NCBI GenBank assembly: GCA_002724245.1
Contig: PBOG01000268.1
Location: forward strand, 1-33,579
DNA: 33,579 bases
Reading direction: 5' to 3'
Source of the DNA: Planctomycetaceae bacterium
GTDB taxonomy: Bacteria > Planctomycetota > Planctomycetia > Pirellulales > Pirellulaceae
Shown here: piece after piece, positions 1-8,450 of the stretch
Layout: every line of letters begins with the position of its first letter
Position numbering within the stretch: the stretch's first letter is position 1
Program-made: the position numbers and the translations under genes
Notes under the pieces: model-generated
What the model was told of the DNA's origin: nothing
What the model saw: the letters and a program-made list of their open reading frames with translations, nothing else
Database searches by the model: none

Positions 1-2
1 CA

Positions 3-158
3 GCTGCTGCGGCACGTCAGGGCCTATATGCGAGTCGATGTGGCCCTACTGCGGCCGACATGGTTTACGGTGCTCAGTGGCGTGACTGCCTGACAATTAG
101 CGGCGCCGCTGTTGAACTGCAAATAAACAGAAATAGAAATGAAAGAACCAAACAATGA
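3..158 (+). CDS. C-terminal end of a gene cut by the window edge, probably phage-related
   Basis: Frame 3 is open from the window edge to a TGA at 156-158 and gives about 51 residues ending RNRNERTKQ. The stop overlaps the next start in an ATGA arrangement (155-158), typical of translationally coupled genes and of packed phage gene orders; this is the main reason to choose this frame. The other two plus-strand frames are also open for about 90 bases, so the choice is not certain. The fragment is too short to assign a family. A head-tail or minor tail protein would suit the context, but that is a guess. Confidence 0.42.
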   Translation, partial: AAAARQGLYASRCGPTAADMVYGAQWRDCLTISGAAVELQINRNRNERTKQ

Positions 159-586
159 ACGTATCACGTGGAATTAAATTCACTCGGGTACTCGACGCCG
201 TGGCGGCGGGCACCAGCGACCAGAACTCATCTTCCGTGGATATGAAAAGTTTCGACGCCTGCACATTTGTAATCGGTTTTGGTGCGATCACAGCGAGTGC
301 TGTTACATCCGTGAAAATCCAGGGCAGCGACGATGATAGTGCCTGGTCTGATTTGACGGGCACTGCAATCACTGTTGCTGACTCTGATGATGACAAGATT
401 GTTCTTGCCGAAATCAATCAACCACAACAACGCTATGTGCGATGCGTGGTCGACCGTGGAACGCAGAATGCTGTGATTGATTTCGCGGTAGCACTGCAAA
501 GCCAGGCCAGTGTGGCGCCGGTCACCCAATCGGCAACGGTGCTCGGTTCTGAATTTCACCAGGCGCCGGCTGCCGGCACTGCGTAG
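155..586 (+). CDS. Small phage-structural-like protein
   Basis: The 143-residue product has no signal peptide or membrane segment. It is rich in Asp, Ser, Thr, Val and Ala and looks all-beta: a core with GAITASAVTSVKIQGSDDD, then SAWSDLTGTAITVADSDDDK, then a strand containing RYVRCVVDRGTQNAVIDFAV. This layout of a noisy-signal beta domain with YVR..VDRGT..AVID near the end is one I associate with small head or tail-region proteins in planctomycete prophages. The ATG overlaps the upstream stop (ATGA), so translation is probably coupled; no strong Shine-Dalgarno is visible. The exact virion role cannot be told from sequence. Confidence 0.7.
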   Translation: MNVSRGIKFTRVLDAVAAGTSDQNSSSVDMKSFDACTFVIGFGAITASAVTSVKIQGSDDDSAWSDLTGTAITVADSDDDKIVLAEINQPQQRYVRCVVDRGTQNAVIDFAVALQSQASVAPVTQSATVLGSEFHQAPAAGTA

Positions 587-731
587 AGGGAGTAACCACC
601 ACTGACCATGCTCCGGACCGGTGGTGTTATGGAGGCCTCGAGTTGTCGCCGGTGCCTGGTCGGTCCGGTTGCGAGGTTTTCCCCATAACAGGTGGCCGCC
701 TTGAAAACACTAGGGGCGGAAGACGTACACT

Positions 732-752
732 GCCCTGGGCTTGCTCCAGGGC
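732..752 (+). promoter_or_regulatory. Hairpin upstream of the small ORF
   Basis: GCCCTGG (732-738) and CCAGGGC (746-752) form a perfect 7-bp stem with a 7-base loop. It ends 12 bases before a GGAGGG ribosome-binding site (765-770). No T-run follows, so it is not a classic terminator. It may be leader structure or part of an element-end recombination region. The role is unknown. Confidence 0.25.
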
Positions 753-776
753 GGTCACCTTATTGGAGGGCGCAGG

Positions 777-947
777 ATGAAATACGCAAAACGTCCGGAC
801 CCGACTCCCGAGGAGATCCAGGAGCGATGCGGATTTCCAGAGAAGGGCCAAAAAAATCGGCTAGGCAAAACGCCGCGCCATGGCTTCGGCTGTGGCGTGT
901 GTCGTCTTCGCGTAGCGCTCGGTAGTCGTAGACCTGGCGTGCCCTAG
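777..947 (+). CDS. Small hypothetical ORF, possibly a degraded gene
   Basis: ATG at 777 follows a good ribosome-binding site (GGAGGG at 765-770, six bases before the ATG). The 56-residue product starts MKYAKRPDPTPEEIQERC. The PxPEEIQERC stretch resembles the start of short planctomycete accessory proteins that carry an EEI-x-x-RC helix. After about residue 28 the frame runs antisense into the 3' end of the recombinase gene (overlap 861-947), and the C-terminal half looks like shadow sequence. It may be a real small element-encoded regulator, or the 5' stub of one truncated next to the integrase. Function unknown. Confidence 0.3.
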   Translation: MKYAKRPDPTPEEIQERCGFPEKGQKNRLGKTPRHGFGCGVCRLRVALGSRRPGVP

Positions 948-2060
948 CAGGGCTTGCGTCCCCGCGTGGGAGCCTCCCGGCGCGTTAAATGTCCGTGTAC
1001 CGAACGCGTGCCGTAGTTGATGCGGGAACCAACGCGGAATCCCCTCACGCTTGCAAATCCGCCTAATCCGCTTCTGTAGGGTTCCGGAGTCCCACGGGCG
1101 CCCGCCGCTGTCAGCGCGTCCGCCGCGAGCCGATAGCGGCACGTGTGGCCTGGTAAATACGTGCTCAGATTTCTTTTTGCCCTTCATAGCTCGCTCGAGC
1201 ACCGCGATAGCCTCCGGCCCAAAATAGACAATCCGTTGGTGTCCGTGGTGCGCCGTCTTGTGGGCGTCGCCAAGGTCGTAAATCCACAAATCCGGCCGCA
1301 CTTTCTGAACGTCGCCCACCAATAGCTTAAACAGTTCACCGGAACGCGCGCCGGTGTGCCAGAGCGCGTCGATGATGTACTGACCCTCTAGCGGCAGATG
1401 ATCGCGGGTTGCGCGGTAGTCTTCCTCTGGAACCGGGTCCACCTTCTTTGCGGGCCTCGCGCCCTTGCGCAGTCGTTTCAGCGCCCGCAAGTCCAGCCAC
1501 ACGCGCCGCTCTACGTAATCCCGATCTTTCCCCCACCCAAAAATTGCGCGGATTCTGGTGATCTGTCCGTTAATCGTGGTCAGATTATTATCGGCGCGAA
1601 TAAACAATTCACGCACGTCCTCAAGATCGGGCACCGTGATCGAGTTAGCTGGCCGGCTGCCGACAACGTAACAGAGCCGCGCCATAGCCGTGCAAAAGCT
1701 GGCCCACTCCCATTTGGAGTATTCGCGCTGTCGGCGCTCCGTGAATTTGTCGCACAACTCCGCAACTGTCATGCGGTCACCTATAGGGCCGTCCCTATCG
1801 GGCCCTGGCTCCGGCGCCACGTCGTCGCCGATCACCCACGGGGGTACGTCCCCAAACGTCAGATAGTACCCAAGCGAACGCTCAAACGCGGCGCGTGACT
1901 CTGGGGAGTTGTATTCCCCCGGCAACCACTCCTCATAGCGCTTATGGTGCCTGCCTCGTGGGTAACGAATCGTGCCCCGGTTGCGTCTCTTGTGGTGCTG
2001 ATATTTCAGGCTTCGAGACTTGCGACTGCGGCGCGTAGGCTGAGACAATTTTGCAGACAT
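861..2060 (-). CDS. int: Tyrosine recombinase / phage integrase
   Basis: The 399-residue product is a site-specific recombinase that cuts and rejoins DNA through a covalent 3'-phosphotyrosine link. Residues 1-45 are very basic (RRSRKSRSLKYQHHKRRNRG). A SAM-like core-binding domain spans about 96-190 and the catalytic domain about 205-395. The catalytic set is complete: Arg239 in HTGARSGE, Lys268 in the beta-hairpin, His347 and Arg350 in HQLRHAFG, His374 in LLGHARSTTTERY and nucleophile Tyr383. ATG at 2060 is preferred over an upstream TTG at 2084 because AGGGGA lies 8 to 13 bases before the ATG. The gene sits at the element edge beside the truncated DUF1501 gene, so it is the likely integration enzyme. 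No excisionase gene is visible. Confidence 0.93.
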   Translation of the reverse strand: MSAKLSQPTRRSRKSRSLKYQHHKRRNRGTIRYPRGRHHKRYEEWLPGEYNSPESRAAFERSLGYYLTFGDVPPWVIGDDVAPEPGPDRDGPIGDRMTVAELCDKFTERRQREYSKWEWASFCTAMARLCYVVGSRPANSITVPDLEDVRELFIRADNNLTTINGQITRIRAIFGWGKDRDYVERRVWLDLRALKRLRKGARPAKKVDPVPEEDYRATRDHLPLEGQYIIDALWHTGARSGELFKLLVGDVQKVRPDLWIYDLGDAHKTAHHGHQRIVYFGPEAIAVLERAMKGKKKSEHVFTRPHVPLSARGGRADSGGRPWDSGTLQKRIRRICKREGIPRWFPHQLRHAFGTRTFNAPGGSHAGTQALLGHARSTTTERYAKTTHATAEAMARRFA

Positions 2061-2097
2061 GACACACGTTCCCCTATGAAACAACAGAAGTTTCCCC

Positions 2098-2135
2098 GCT
2101 TATGGCGGCGCGCCGCCATAAGCCCCGGTTTTTTT
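2098..2135 (+). terminator. Perfect 26-bp palindrome followed by seven T
   Basis: Bases 2098-2110 (GCTTATGGCGGCG) are the exact reverse complement of 2111-2123. Seven T follow at 2129-2135 after a five-base spacer. Read on the plus strand this has the form of an intrinsic terminator at the element edge, shielding it from or insulating the flanking host gene. Read on the minus strand it lies 38-63 bases upstream of the integrase start. An integrase arm or core site or an operator is therefore also possible. Perfect symmetry with no loop is unusual for a plain terminator. Confidence 0.45.
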
Positions 2136-2210
2136 AGAGGAGCGAACCGCCGACACTATGCGTTTGATTACTGGTTTTCAAGGGGTCGATAGATTCACGG
2201 AGCCGTTTAG

Positions 2211-3395
2211 GTGCCGTATGGCATGAAACCGCACGCACCGAGCGAAGTGCGGGGAGATTTTCGATCGATCGCGACCAGGGTCCCGGGTCTCGGCATCTGC
2301 GAACATCTTCCGCGGGTAGCCCAAATCGCGGACAAACTGACCATCATCCGCAGCATGCACCACCGGATGCGTGACCACAACGCGGCTGCCGTAGAAGCGT
2401 TATGTGGCCGTGCACCGACACAAGGAGACGTCACCTTCCTGGTAGACGATGCCAACAGCTTCCCCAATTACGGCGCGGTACTGAGCTATCTCAAACGGCG
2501 CGATCCGGAACGGTTGCCACACGTCGCACTGCCACACGTGATGTATCGCACGGTCAAACTGCCTGGGCAATCGCCCGGATTTCTGGGTAACGCGCATGGT
2601 CGGTTGCAAATCACAGACGACCCCAGCGCCGCGACTTTTCGAGTCAGGCAACTCGATCTACCCCATGACATGTCCACCAATCGCATTGGCACACGCCTTG
2701 CCTTGCAACAGGTCTACAACACCCACGCCAACTCACTAGGCCGCCACGCAGACGCCGCGGCCGCCGGACGCAATTACCAACGCGCCTTTGACCTGTTGCG
2801 CTCGGACGCCTTGCGGACCGGATTTGACCTTTCGCAAGAGTCCGCCAGTACACGTGCTCGTTACGGACATCACAAACATGGGCAAAGCGTCCTGATCGCT
2901 CGCCGGCTCGTCGAATCGGGGGTGCGTTTCATTAACGTCAACCATCGGCAGTTCAACGGCGGCAGTGGCAGCAATTGGGATACGCACTTTGACAATTTCT
3001 CTCCCCTCAAGAACACCCTTTTGCCGCCAGCGGATCAGGCGCTCTCAGCACTCGTGAGTGACCTCGACGAAAGGGGGCTGCTGGCCTCCACCCTGGTGAT
3101 CGCCATGGGCGAGTTCGGTCGTACACCACGCATCAACAAGTACGGCGCCCGGGACCATTGGCCTGACTGCTATTCGGTGGTCCTGGCTGGCGGCGGCCTG
3201 CACCCAGGGCGCGTCTACGGTGAAAGCGACCGACTGGGTGCGTATCCAGCTGCCAACCCTGTCACACCGGCCGATCTGGCGGCAACCCTCTATTGGCGTT
3301 TCGGCATCGACCACACAATGCTATTTCGGGACCACCAGCAGCGGCCCTACCGTCTGGCAGAAGGGGAACCACTGCGTACCCTCTTTGCGGTCTGA
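2211..3395 (+). pseudogene. 5'-truncated DUF1501 gene, interrupted by the element
   Basis: DUF1501 proteins are Tat-exported members of the alkaline-phosphatase/sulfatase-like fold and usually have about 420-480 residues. This frame opens with an unconvincing GTG at 2211, three bases after an in-frame TAG, and enters the family at MKPHAPSEVRGDF. In intact members this follows the Tat signal and the GGPSxxDTxD strand. About 60-80 N-terminal residues are therefore missing. The rest is well preserved: GICEHLPRVAQ, HHRMRDHN, LIARRLVESGVRFINVN, VIAMGEFGRTPRINKYGARD and LAGGGLHPGRVYGESD, through to a normal C-terminus. It should be non-functional as an exported protein. The missing 5' part, and perhaps a heme-protein partner, are predicted beyond the left end of the element. 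Confidence 0.85.
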
Positions 3396-3511
3396 CTGGC
3401 TACCGGCAGTCCCACCGCCGCTTGCCCCTGGCACGAACACGATCGACCGACGGCGCAGCCCGACCGAAAACACCGCCGGTGCCCGTTTCCGCACCGCAGC
3501 AACTCGCCTCT

Positions 3512-5818
3512 TCAGTCAGACGCCGCACAGCCTTTAAAGCGAATGCTATAAAGGCGCGCATTCTGCAGGTGGAACCTCAAGCGAACCGGTTTCTGCAAGA
3601 ACTGGCGAACGTCTGCCTTGCCATTCCAGCTGGCGACCGCGCTGACGGAGTCCATGACAAGGTCGCTTGCGTCGTCTTTGCCATAACCCGCGATGGGAAG
3701 TCCTGCCTGATCGAGCAGCTCGATGCGGCAGTGTCCGTTATCAGATTTAACATTCACAACCAGCCGGATGGCGGCATCCAATTCGGCCACCGTGTCCAAT
3801 TGCAACAATCTGGTGGTCAACACACCACCACGCGGTGTGGCGTCCATCGACACGAACCCATCGAGGCGCAACGTCCCCAGTCCAATCTGGCCGTGAACCT
3901 CTCCCAGATCCCCGCCCTTGTAGGGTCCGTGATATCTGGTGTCTCCCGAGTAGTACATGTACATGCGCTCGCCGACAACGATCGGCGACCCGATTGCCGG
4001 AGACTGGTTCGTTCGATCCCAGCTGCCATTGGGACCGACGTCCAGAACGGGCTTTCGTCTGGGCATCCGCTTCCAATTCAGTCCGTCACGGCTGTAAATC
4101 AACTCCAAAACGAGACGGTGCTTGTCAGGATCTTCGTGTTGATAGAAGACTTGCAACCAACCCAAAAGCATCTCCCCCCAGACGAAAGCGGTGTTGTTGT
4201 ACAAATCACACGGCTGGTCATCCTGGTCGTCGGTCTTGAGGATCAACCGCGGTTTTGTCCAATGCACAAAGTCGTTGCTTTCACTTTGAAATCGCGAACG
4301 GCCACGATCGGTATAGCGTTTGCCAAAGCAGACGTATCGCTTATGAATCGAGTCATAAAAGAAACCCACGGTGTCGCCCATCGCCGGCATGACCAGCATC
4401 TTGCTCTTGTTCCAACGGATTCCATCAGGACTGGTCGCACTCCACACACCATCTCTACCGCTCATGTACGCAACGCCGGGCGGACGCTCGTAGAAACAGG
4501 TTTTGTATAGGCGACTCCGGTCCGGGTCCCAGGGTGTCTTGATCGCTCCGTAGGTGAACAGTGCTGGCAAGCTACGCAGCTGCTCTCGAGAACTAGCCAT
4601 CACGATGTTGTTGGCCTTGGAACCCTGAAACGCAAACTGCCCCACATTTGGTTTCTTCCAACGGATTCCATCCGTTGAAGTCGCATAGCACATCGCTTTG
4701 ATCTGGCTGGTGGGTACGAGCGAGTCTTCATCATTCAACGTCCAATACCACGCCTTGAAAAGTTTCTCCTCCTGGTCATAGATCACGCTGCCGTGCGTGC
4801 TGATGTATTTACCGCCGAACTCCCAGGGCTGATCAGGACGCAGCACCGGGTTCTCAGGGTGCCGTTCCCACTGGTGAACCGTTCGCCGCAGACCTGGCGA
4901 GGATTCAATCAAGTGGTCATCGACAAATAGTTGCGGCGAGGTCGAGATGCGCACCGGCGCACTAATCAACTTGCGCCCTTGGAGCAAATAGTCCTCGACT
5001 GCCTCGCGTTCGCGCGATCCTAGCGCGCCGTCGTAAAGCAAAAACTCACTAATCCCGCCAGCAAAACTCGTTGCAGCACTCGGAAAAAGTGAGCCGTCGC
5101 TATTTTGCGCCGAACCGAGACAAGCGATTCTTGTGCCACTGATGAACCGGCTGTTATCGGCATCCCCTTTGATCGCAGCCGCAGCTTGGGGATGACCGTT
5201 AATAAAAACCTCGTGGAGGCCTCCAGATCGAACGACCCAGGATATCAGCACAGGTCCTGGCGCTGGGCCATCCGAAAACGGATTGGGAGCGACGATGGTG
5301 TTATCGGAGTTGCCAGCGGCCTTGTAAAGTGCGGCGAACGCATCACTATTTCCATCTGTGGCCAGGATGACGCGATTATCTGTACTGTTCTCGACCAGTC
5401 CGAACCAGACGTCGTCACGGTCTGGGTCGCCGTCGTCCGGCGCGACCACTGCAAACACGGTAAAACTTCCATCGAAGGTACTGCCAAACCCCGATGCGAA
5501 CTTCAGGTGCTCGCCGTCGCCGCCAAACTGGATGACATCTCTGCCACTGCGTGAACTCGGTACATGTCGCGGTTGATCATCCGCATCACTTTGTTTCGCA
5601 TGATGGCCATGTTTCGACTGATCCATCCAAAGCGCAACCCGGCCGTCCCGAACCGTGACGCCGACATCAGCACGCAGCCAAACCTGCATCGCGTTCTTGT
5701 TATAAGCGGGGTCGGGCTTGCCATTTGAAAGGAGTACCTCACCTGCAACGGTGCCGCTCGAACTCGCCAACAGGACGAACGTTCCGACGGTCAAAAGATG
5801 CACCAGTTTCCGACGCAT
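3512..5818 (-). CDS. Exported LamG plus GH32/GH43-like propeller protein
   Basis: The 768-residue product starts at ATG 5818, preceded by AAGGTGG; the longer frame to 5866 lacks a signal at its front. Residues 1-26 are a Sec signal (MRRKLVHLLTVGTFVLLASS). Residues 41-283 are a concanavalin-A/LamG-like jelly roll with the common planctomycete opening VWLRADVGV..WMDQSKHGHHA. Residues 295-660 resemble the five-bladed propeller of GH32/GH43-type proteins: FVDDHLIESSPGLRR, HPENPVLRPDQPWE, repeated DGIRWKKP/DGIRWNKS blade edges and SRDGLNWKRMP. Residues 665-768 form a C-terminal beta-sandwich. Catalytic residues cannot be assigned with confidence, so it could hydrolyse or only bind a polysaccharide. 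It is divergent from the sialidase gene, with which it may share a regulatory region. Confidence 0.82.
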   Translation of the reverse strand: MRRKLVHLLTVGTFVLLASSSGTVAGEVLLSNGKPDPAYNKNAMQVWLRADVGVTVRDGRVALWMDQSKHGHHAKQSDADDQPRHVPSSRSGRDVIQFGGDGEHLKFASGFGSTFDGSFTVFAVVAPDDGDPDRDDVWFGLVENSTDNRVILATDGNSDAFAALYKAAGNSDNTIVAPNPFSDGPAPGPVLISWVVRSGGLHEVFINGHPQAAAAIKGDADNSRFISGTRIACLGSAQNSDGSLFPSAATSFAGGISEFLLYDGALGSREREAVEDYLLQGRKLISAPVRISTSPQLFVDDHLIESSPGLRRTVHQWERHPENPVLRPDQPWEFGGKYISTHGSVIYDQEEKLFKAWYWTLNDEDSLVPTSQIKAMCYATSTDGIRWKKPNVGQFAFQGSKANNIVMASSREQLRSLPALFTYGAIKTPWDPDRSRLYKTCFYERPPGVAYMSGRDGVWSATSPDGIRWNKSKMLVMPAMGDTVGFFYDSIHKRYVCFGKRYTDRGRSRFQSESNDFVHWTKPRLILKTDDQDDQPCDLYNNTAFVWGEMLLGWLQVFYQHEDPDKHRLVLELIYSRDGLNWKRMPRRKPVLDVGPNGSWDRTNQSPAIGSPIVVGERMYMYYSGDTRYHGPYKGGDLGEVHGQIGLGTLRLDGFVSMDATPRGGVLTTRLLQLDTVAELDAAIRLVVNVKSDNGHCRIELLDQAGLPIAGYGKDDASDLVMDSVSAVASWNGKADVRQFLQKPVRLRFHLQNARLYSIRFKGCAASD
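3530..3555 (+). terminator. Weak inverted repeat between convergent genes
   Basis: GCCTTTA (3530-3536) pairs with TAAAGGC (3549-3555). An inner AGC/GCT stem follows after one mismatch, with a GAAT loop. It lies beyond the end of the truncated DUF1501 gene and inside the last codons of the convergent LamG gene. No T-run follows, so a termination role is only a suggestion. Confidence 0.2.
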
Positions 5819-6245
5819 TTCCCACCTTGATTTCGAGTTCCCACTGCCAATCCAGTTTGATCCCATGACCGAGCTGACAAAATCAACTCTAGCGTCCCCT
5901 ACCGCTCAAGCTGCGTCGAGAGACCGCCGGCCCCGACACGGACGGCAGCGAACTGAAGCAGGCCTGCCGTAATGTACCACCGAAGCCGTCAGGTCGTAGC
6001 TTCAGCACCGACCCGCTGCTCGCAACCGCGACTCCAGAAATCTCCGAGGGCACACACCGCTGCGCAAACATCTATATTGATAGCGACTGAATACGCCAAC
6101 CGCAGCGACCGCACGCGCCACGGCTGCTGCTCTGCCACCAATGGTGGGAATGGTATCGCTTCTCTGACAACGGCGGAAGACCATGAGTTCGGCCAAAATT
6201 AGAGAACCCTCGCAACGACAGGGCAACAGGGAAGGACGGTTTCCG
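5819..6245. other. Divergent intergenic region (LamG gene and sialidase gene)
   Basis: This stretch carries no convincing gene in any frame. It must hold the promoters of both flanking genes. A TATATT hexamer near 6072 is -10-like but has no good -35 partner. The 13-base palindrome at 6135-6147 is listed separately. An in-frame ATG at 6183 preceded by GGAAGA could serve as an earlier sialidase start. Confidence 0.5.
6135..6147. promoter_or_regulatory. 13-base palindrome, operator-like
   Basis: CCACCA and TGGTGG flank a single central A, giving a perfect dyad about 100 bases upstream of the sialidase start and in the divergent promoter region. It has the size of a dimeric repressor site, but no regulator gene is in the window. 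Confidence 0.25.
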
Positions 6246-8450
6246 ATGAGTCCAGGCAAGGTTTTATTGGCCATTTGTTGCTGTGCTGCAATGACCTGCT
6301 ATGCCGGATGCGAACCCGTGGAAACCACCTCTCCCGGCAGGAAAGAGCCGAGGCCTTCGGCACCCGGAAACACCGGCACAAACTCGTCCCCCGAGAACGC
6401 ACAAGCCACTTCGGCGGCCGGAGACGTGAGGCTCGCTGAGATCAGCGGTGATGCGACTGGAAACTGGGCGATTGAAATTCCCGAGACCCAGTTCGTTCCT
6501 TACGCGACTGCGAAATATGGCGCGTCGTCAAGTAGCGCGATACCGATGGCGACCATCATGGCGCCTGCCAAGGGCTACAGAATGACCACCGCCGAGACCG
6601 CCGGTGAGGCCACGTTCGATATCCCCTTCACTTTTGCGCAGCCTTTGGTCACGTGCAGTCTTTATTTCGGAACGCTAATCAACTCTACCGGTGGGAACGA
6701 CGGTTACGTGCAGGTTGATGTTACGACGGATGAAGGCACTACGATGATTTACTATCACCAGTCGGTAGATGAGGACCCGAACCAGCCTCAAAGCGACAAC
6801 TATAAAGGCGATGTACCGGCCCCTGATGTGGAACGACTGTATGCCCATTCACAGATCGACGCCCTGGTGGCTGGCAAAACCGAGTTTACGCTGAGTTTTT
6901 CGCTGCGCAGATGTAATGGGCCAGCGGTTTACCACGGTGCAGCCATCATGATGAACCGAGAGGATTCAGGACTCTGGCCAGAGAGCGACTTCCGCATGTC
7001 AGGTACGATGATCCCCCCGCGGGTTGCCATCGTCGAGTCGGACGGCGATACCCAAGTGGCCGAACAAGGCACAACCTCCGACTCATATCAGATCGCGCTC
7101 AGCCGCGCGCCCTCTCATCCTGTGACCGTTACCGCCACTCCCAGGACCAGCGACATTGACCTCGGCGCCGGGCCAGGCGTTGCCGTCAACAGAATATTTG
7201 GCCCAGATGATTGGGCCGCCCGCACCATAACTGTCACCGCGGTAGACGACGCACGACCTGATGACGACCGAGCAATTGCCATTGTTCATGCGGTTACCAG
7301 CAACGACCCGTACTTCCAGACCGTTGGGGCGTCTGCTGTCGGTGTACTTGTCCTCGACAACGACTTTGCACCTGGCACGCTGAGGCAAACCGTCGTCTTT
7401 CGCGCCGGCCAGGAGGGCTATAAGAACATGCGTATCCCGGGAATCGTAGTATCGAAACAGGGGACGCTGCTGGCGTTTTGCGAGGGACGGGTGGGAGCGG
7501 ATCGCTCACGTACCAACGTCGTCCTGAAACGCAGTCACGATGGAGGCCAGACTTGGGGCCCCATGCAGCTCGTTCTGGAAGCCCAGCAGGATACGGACGC
7601 GTATGCCAATGTCTGCCCCGTCGCCGACGCCATCACCGGTGACATTTTCTTTTTTGTAACCCTCTTCCCCGATGGCCCCGTCGAGATCCGACAGTGGGAA
7701 GCGCGCAAGCGATACGGCGTCATTCGCACCCTTGTCACGAAGAGCACCGATGACGGGCTCACGTGGTCTCCGCCGATTGACATTACCGAGCAGATTACGG
7801 ATGTAAAAACCGACATCGGGAAGAAAACTGGACCCGGCGCCGGCATCCAGACTACCAATGGACGATTGGTGATTCCTTATGGGATCGGACCGGAATTAGA
7901 GAGCAGGGCCATGATCGTCTACAGTGACGACCACGGGGAAACCTGGCACGCCGGTGGCCGAGTTGATAGCAAGAGCACCGAAACACAGGTCGTGGAGCTC
8001 TCCGATGGCAGTCTGCGGCTGGACACGCGCAACCAGAGGCCCCAGGAGGAGCCCCATTGCCGCTACTATTCCATCAGCCGAGACGGAGGCCAGACATGGA
8101 CCGAACCAGTACGAGATGTTGCCCTGCTCGACACAGCCTGCCAGGCATCCATCCTGCAACACCCATTTCGGCAGCCAGGGCATGACAAAAACCCCATTTT
8201 GTTCGCCAACGCCGCCGCGACCTTTCAAAACCGTGTGAACATGACGGTTCGGATGAGCTACGACGATGGCAGCACCTGGCCGGTCGCAAAGTCGATTCAC
8301 CCCGGGCCGAGCGCTTATTGCTGCCTCGTTTCCCTGCCCGACGGATCCGTCGGCCTGCTCTACGAGGGCGGCGATTGGGTTTACGAACGTATTACCTTTG
8401 CGCGGTTCGACCTCGAATGGTTGACACGCCCAGCGCGTTCATCACGCTAG
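6246..8450 (+). CDS. Exo-alpha-sialidase (GH33), possibly lipid-anchored
   Basis: The 734-residue product should release terminal sialic acid from glycans outside the cytoplasm. The start at 6246 puts the hydrophobic segment at the front, with GGAAGGA ahead of it; ATG 6183 is an alternative. The signal ends CYAGC, a lipobox-like site with atypical Tyr at -3. Residues 40-255 are an unrecognised beta-rich domain and about 260-380 a Calx-beta-like domain ending VGVLVLDND. The sialidase propeller begins at residue 385. It has the RIP arginine (Arg396), Asp-boxes near 430, 500, 560, 611 and 671 (SHDGGQTW, STDDGLTW, SDDHGETW, SRDGGQTW, SYDDGSTW), Glu579 in TETQVVEL, Arg595, Arg669 and the Tyr713-Glu714 pair in VYERITFARF. 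These match the GH33 arginine triad and catalytic residues, so activity is likely. Confidence 0.93.
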   Translation: MSPGKVLLAICCCAAMTCYAGCEPVETTSPGRKEPRPSAPGNTGTNSSPENAQATSAAGDVRLAEISGDATGNWAIEIPETQFVPYATAKYGASSSSAIPMATIMAPAKGYRMTTAETAGEATFDIPFTFAQPLVTCSLYFGTLINSTGGNDGYVQVDVTTDEGTTMIYYHQSVDEDPNQPQSDNYKGDVPAPDVERLYAHSQIDALVAGKTEFTLSFSLRRCNGPAVYHGAAIMMNREDSGLWPESDFRMSGTMIPPRVAIVESDGDTQVAEQGTTSDSYQIALSRAPSHPVTVTATPRTSDIDLGAGPGVAVNRIFGPDDWAARTITVTAVDDARPDDDRAIAIVHAVTSNDPYFQTVGASAVGVLVLDNDFAPGTLRQTVVFRAGQEGYKNMRIPGIVVSKQGTLLAFCEGRVGADRSRTNVVLKRSHDGGQTWGPMQLVLEAQQDTDAYANVCPVADAITGDIFFFVTLFPDGPVEIRQWEARKRYGVIRTLVTKSTDDGLTWSPPIDITEQITDVKTDIGKKTGPGAGIQTTNGRLVIPYGIGPELESRAMIVYSDDHGETWHAGGRVDSKSTETQVVELSDGSLRLDTRNQRPQEEPHCRYYSISRDGGQTWTEPVRDVALLDTACQASILQHPFRQPGHDKNPILFANAAATFQNRVNMTVRMSYDDGSTWPVAKSIHPGPSAYCCLVSLPDGSVGLLYEGGDWVYERITFARFDLEWLTRPARSSR

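Larger units (their letters stand above)
1..2222. mobile_element. Right end of an integrated prophage-like element
   Basis: The segment holds the tail of one gene, a phage-structural-like protein, a small ORF and a tyrosine recombinase. It ends exactly where a DUF1501 gene resumes in mid-domain. The recombinase gene is the outermost gene, next to the presumed attachment junction, as is usual for tyrosine-integrase elements. The left end and most structural genes lie outside the window, so it is unclear whether this is a complete prophage, a satellite or a remnant. No direct-repeat attachment core can be defined from one end alone. That it is an integrated element is inferred from gene content and from the truncated neighbour. 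Confidence 0.7.

Noticed and set aside
595-625. ACCACC/GGTGGT inverted repeat after the phage-like gene
   Set aside because: Short stem, 19-base loop and no T-run; not good enough for a terminator.
2134-2160. tRNA-like GGTTCGCTCC on the minus strand near the element edge
   Set aside because: Resembles a T-loop, but no acceptor, D or anticodon arms can be folded; a tRNA integration site is not supported.
4000-4020. GGTTCG...GATCCC resembling a tRNA 3' end
   Set aside because: Lies inside the LamG-propeller coding sequence and lacks a cloverleaf.
3293-4510. 405-codon plus-strand ORF
   Set aside because: Antisense to the LamG-propeller gene; no signal, domain or ribosome-binding site, while the minus frame shows clear domains.
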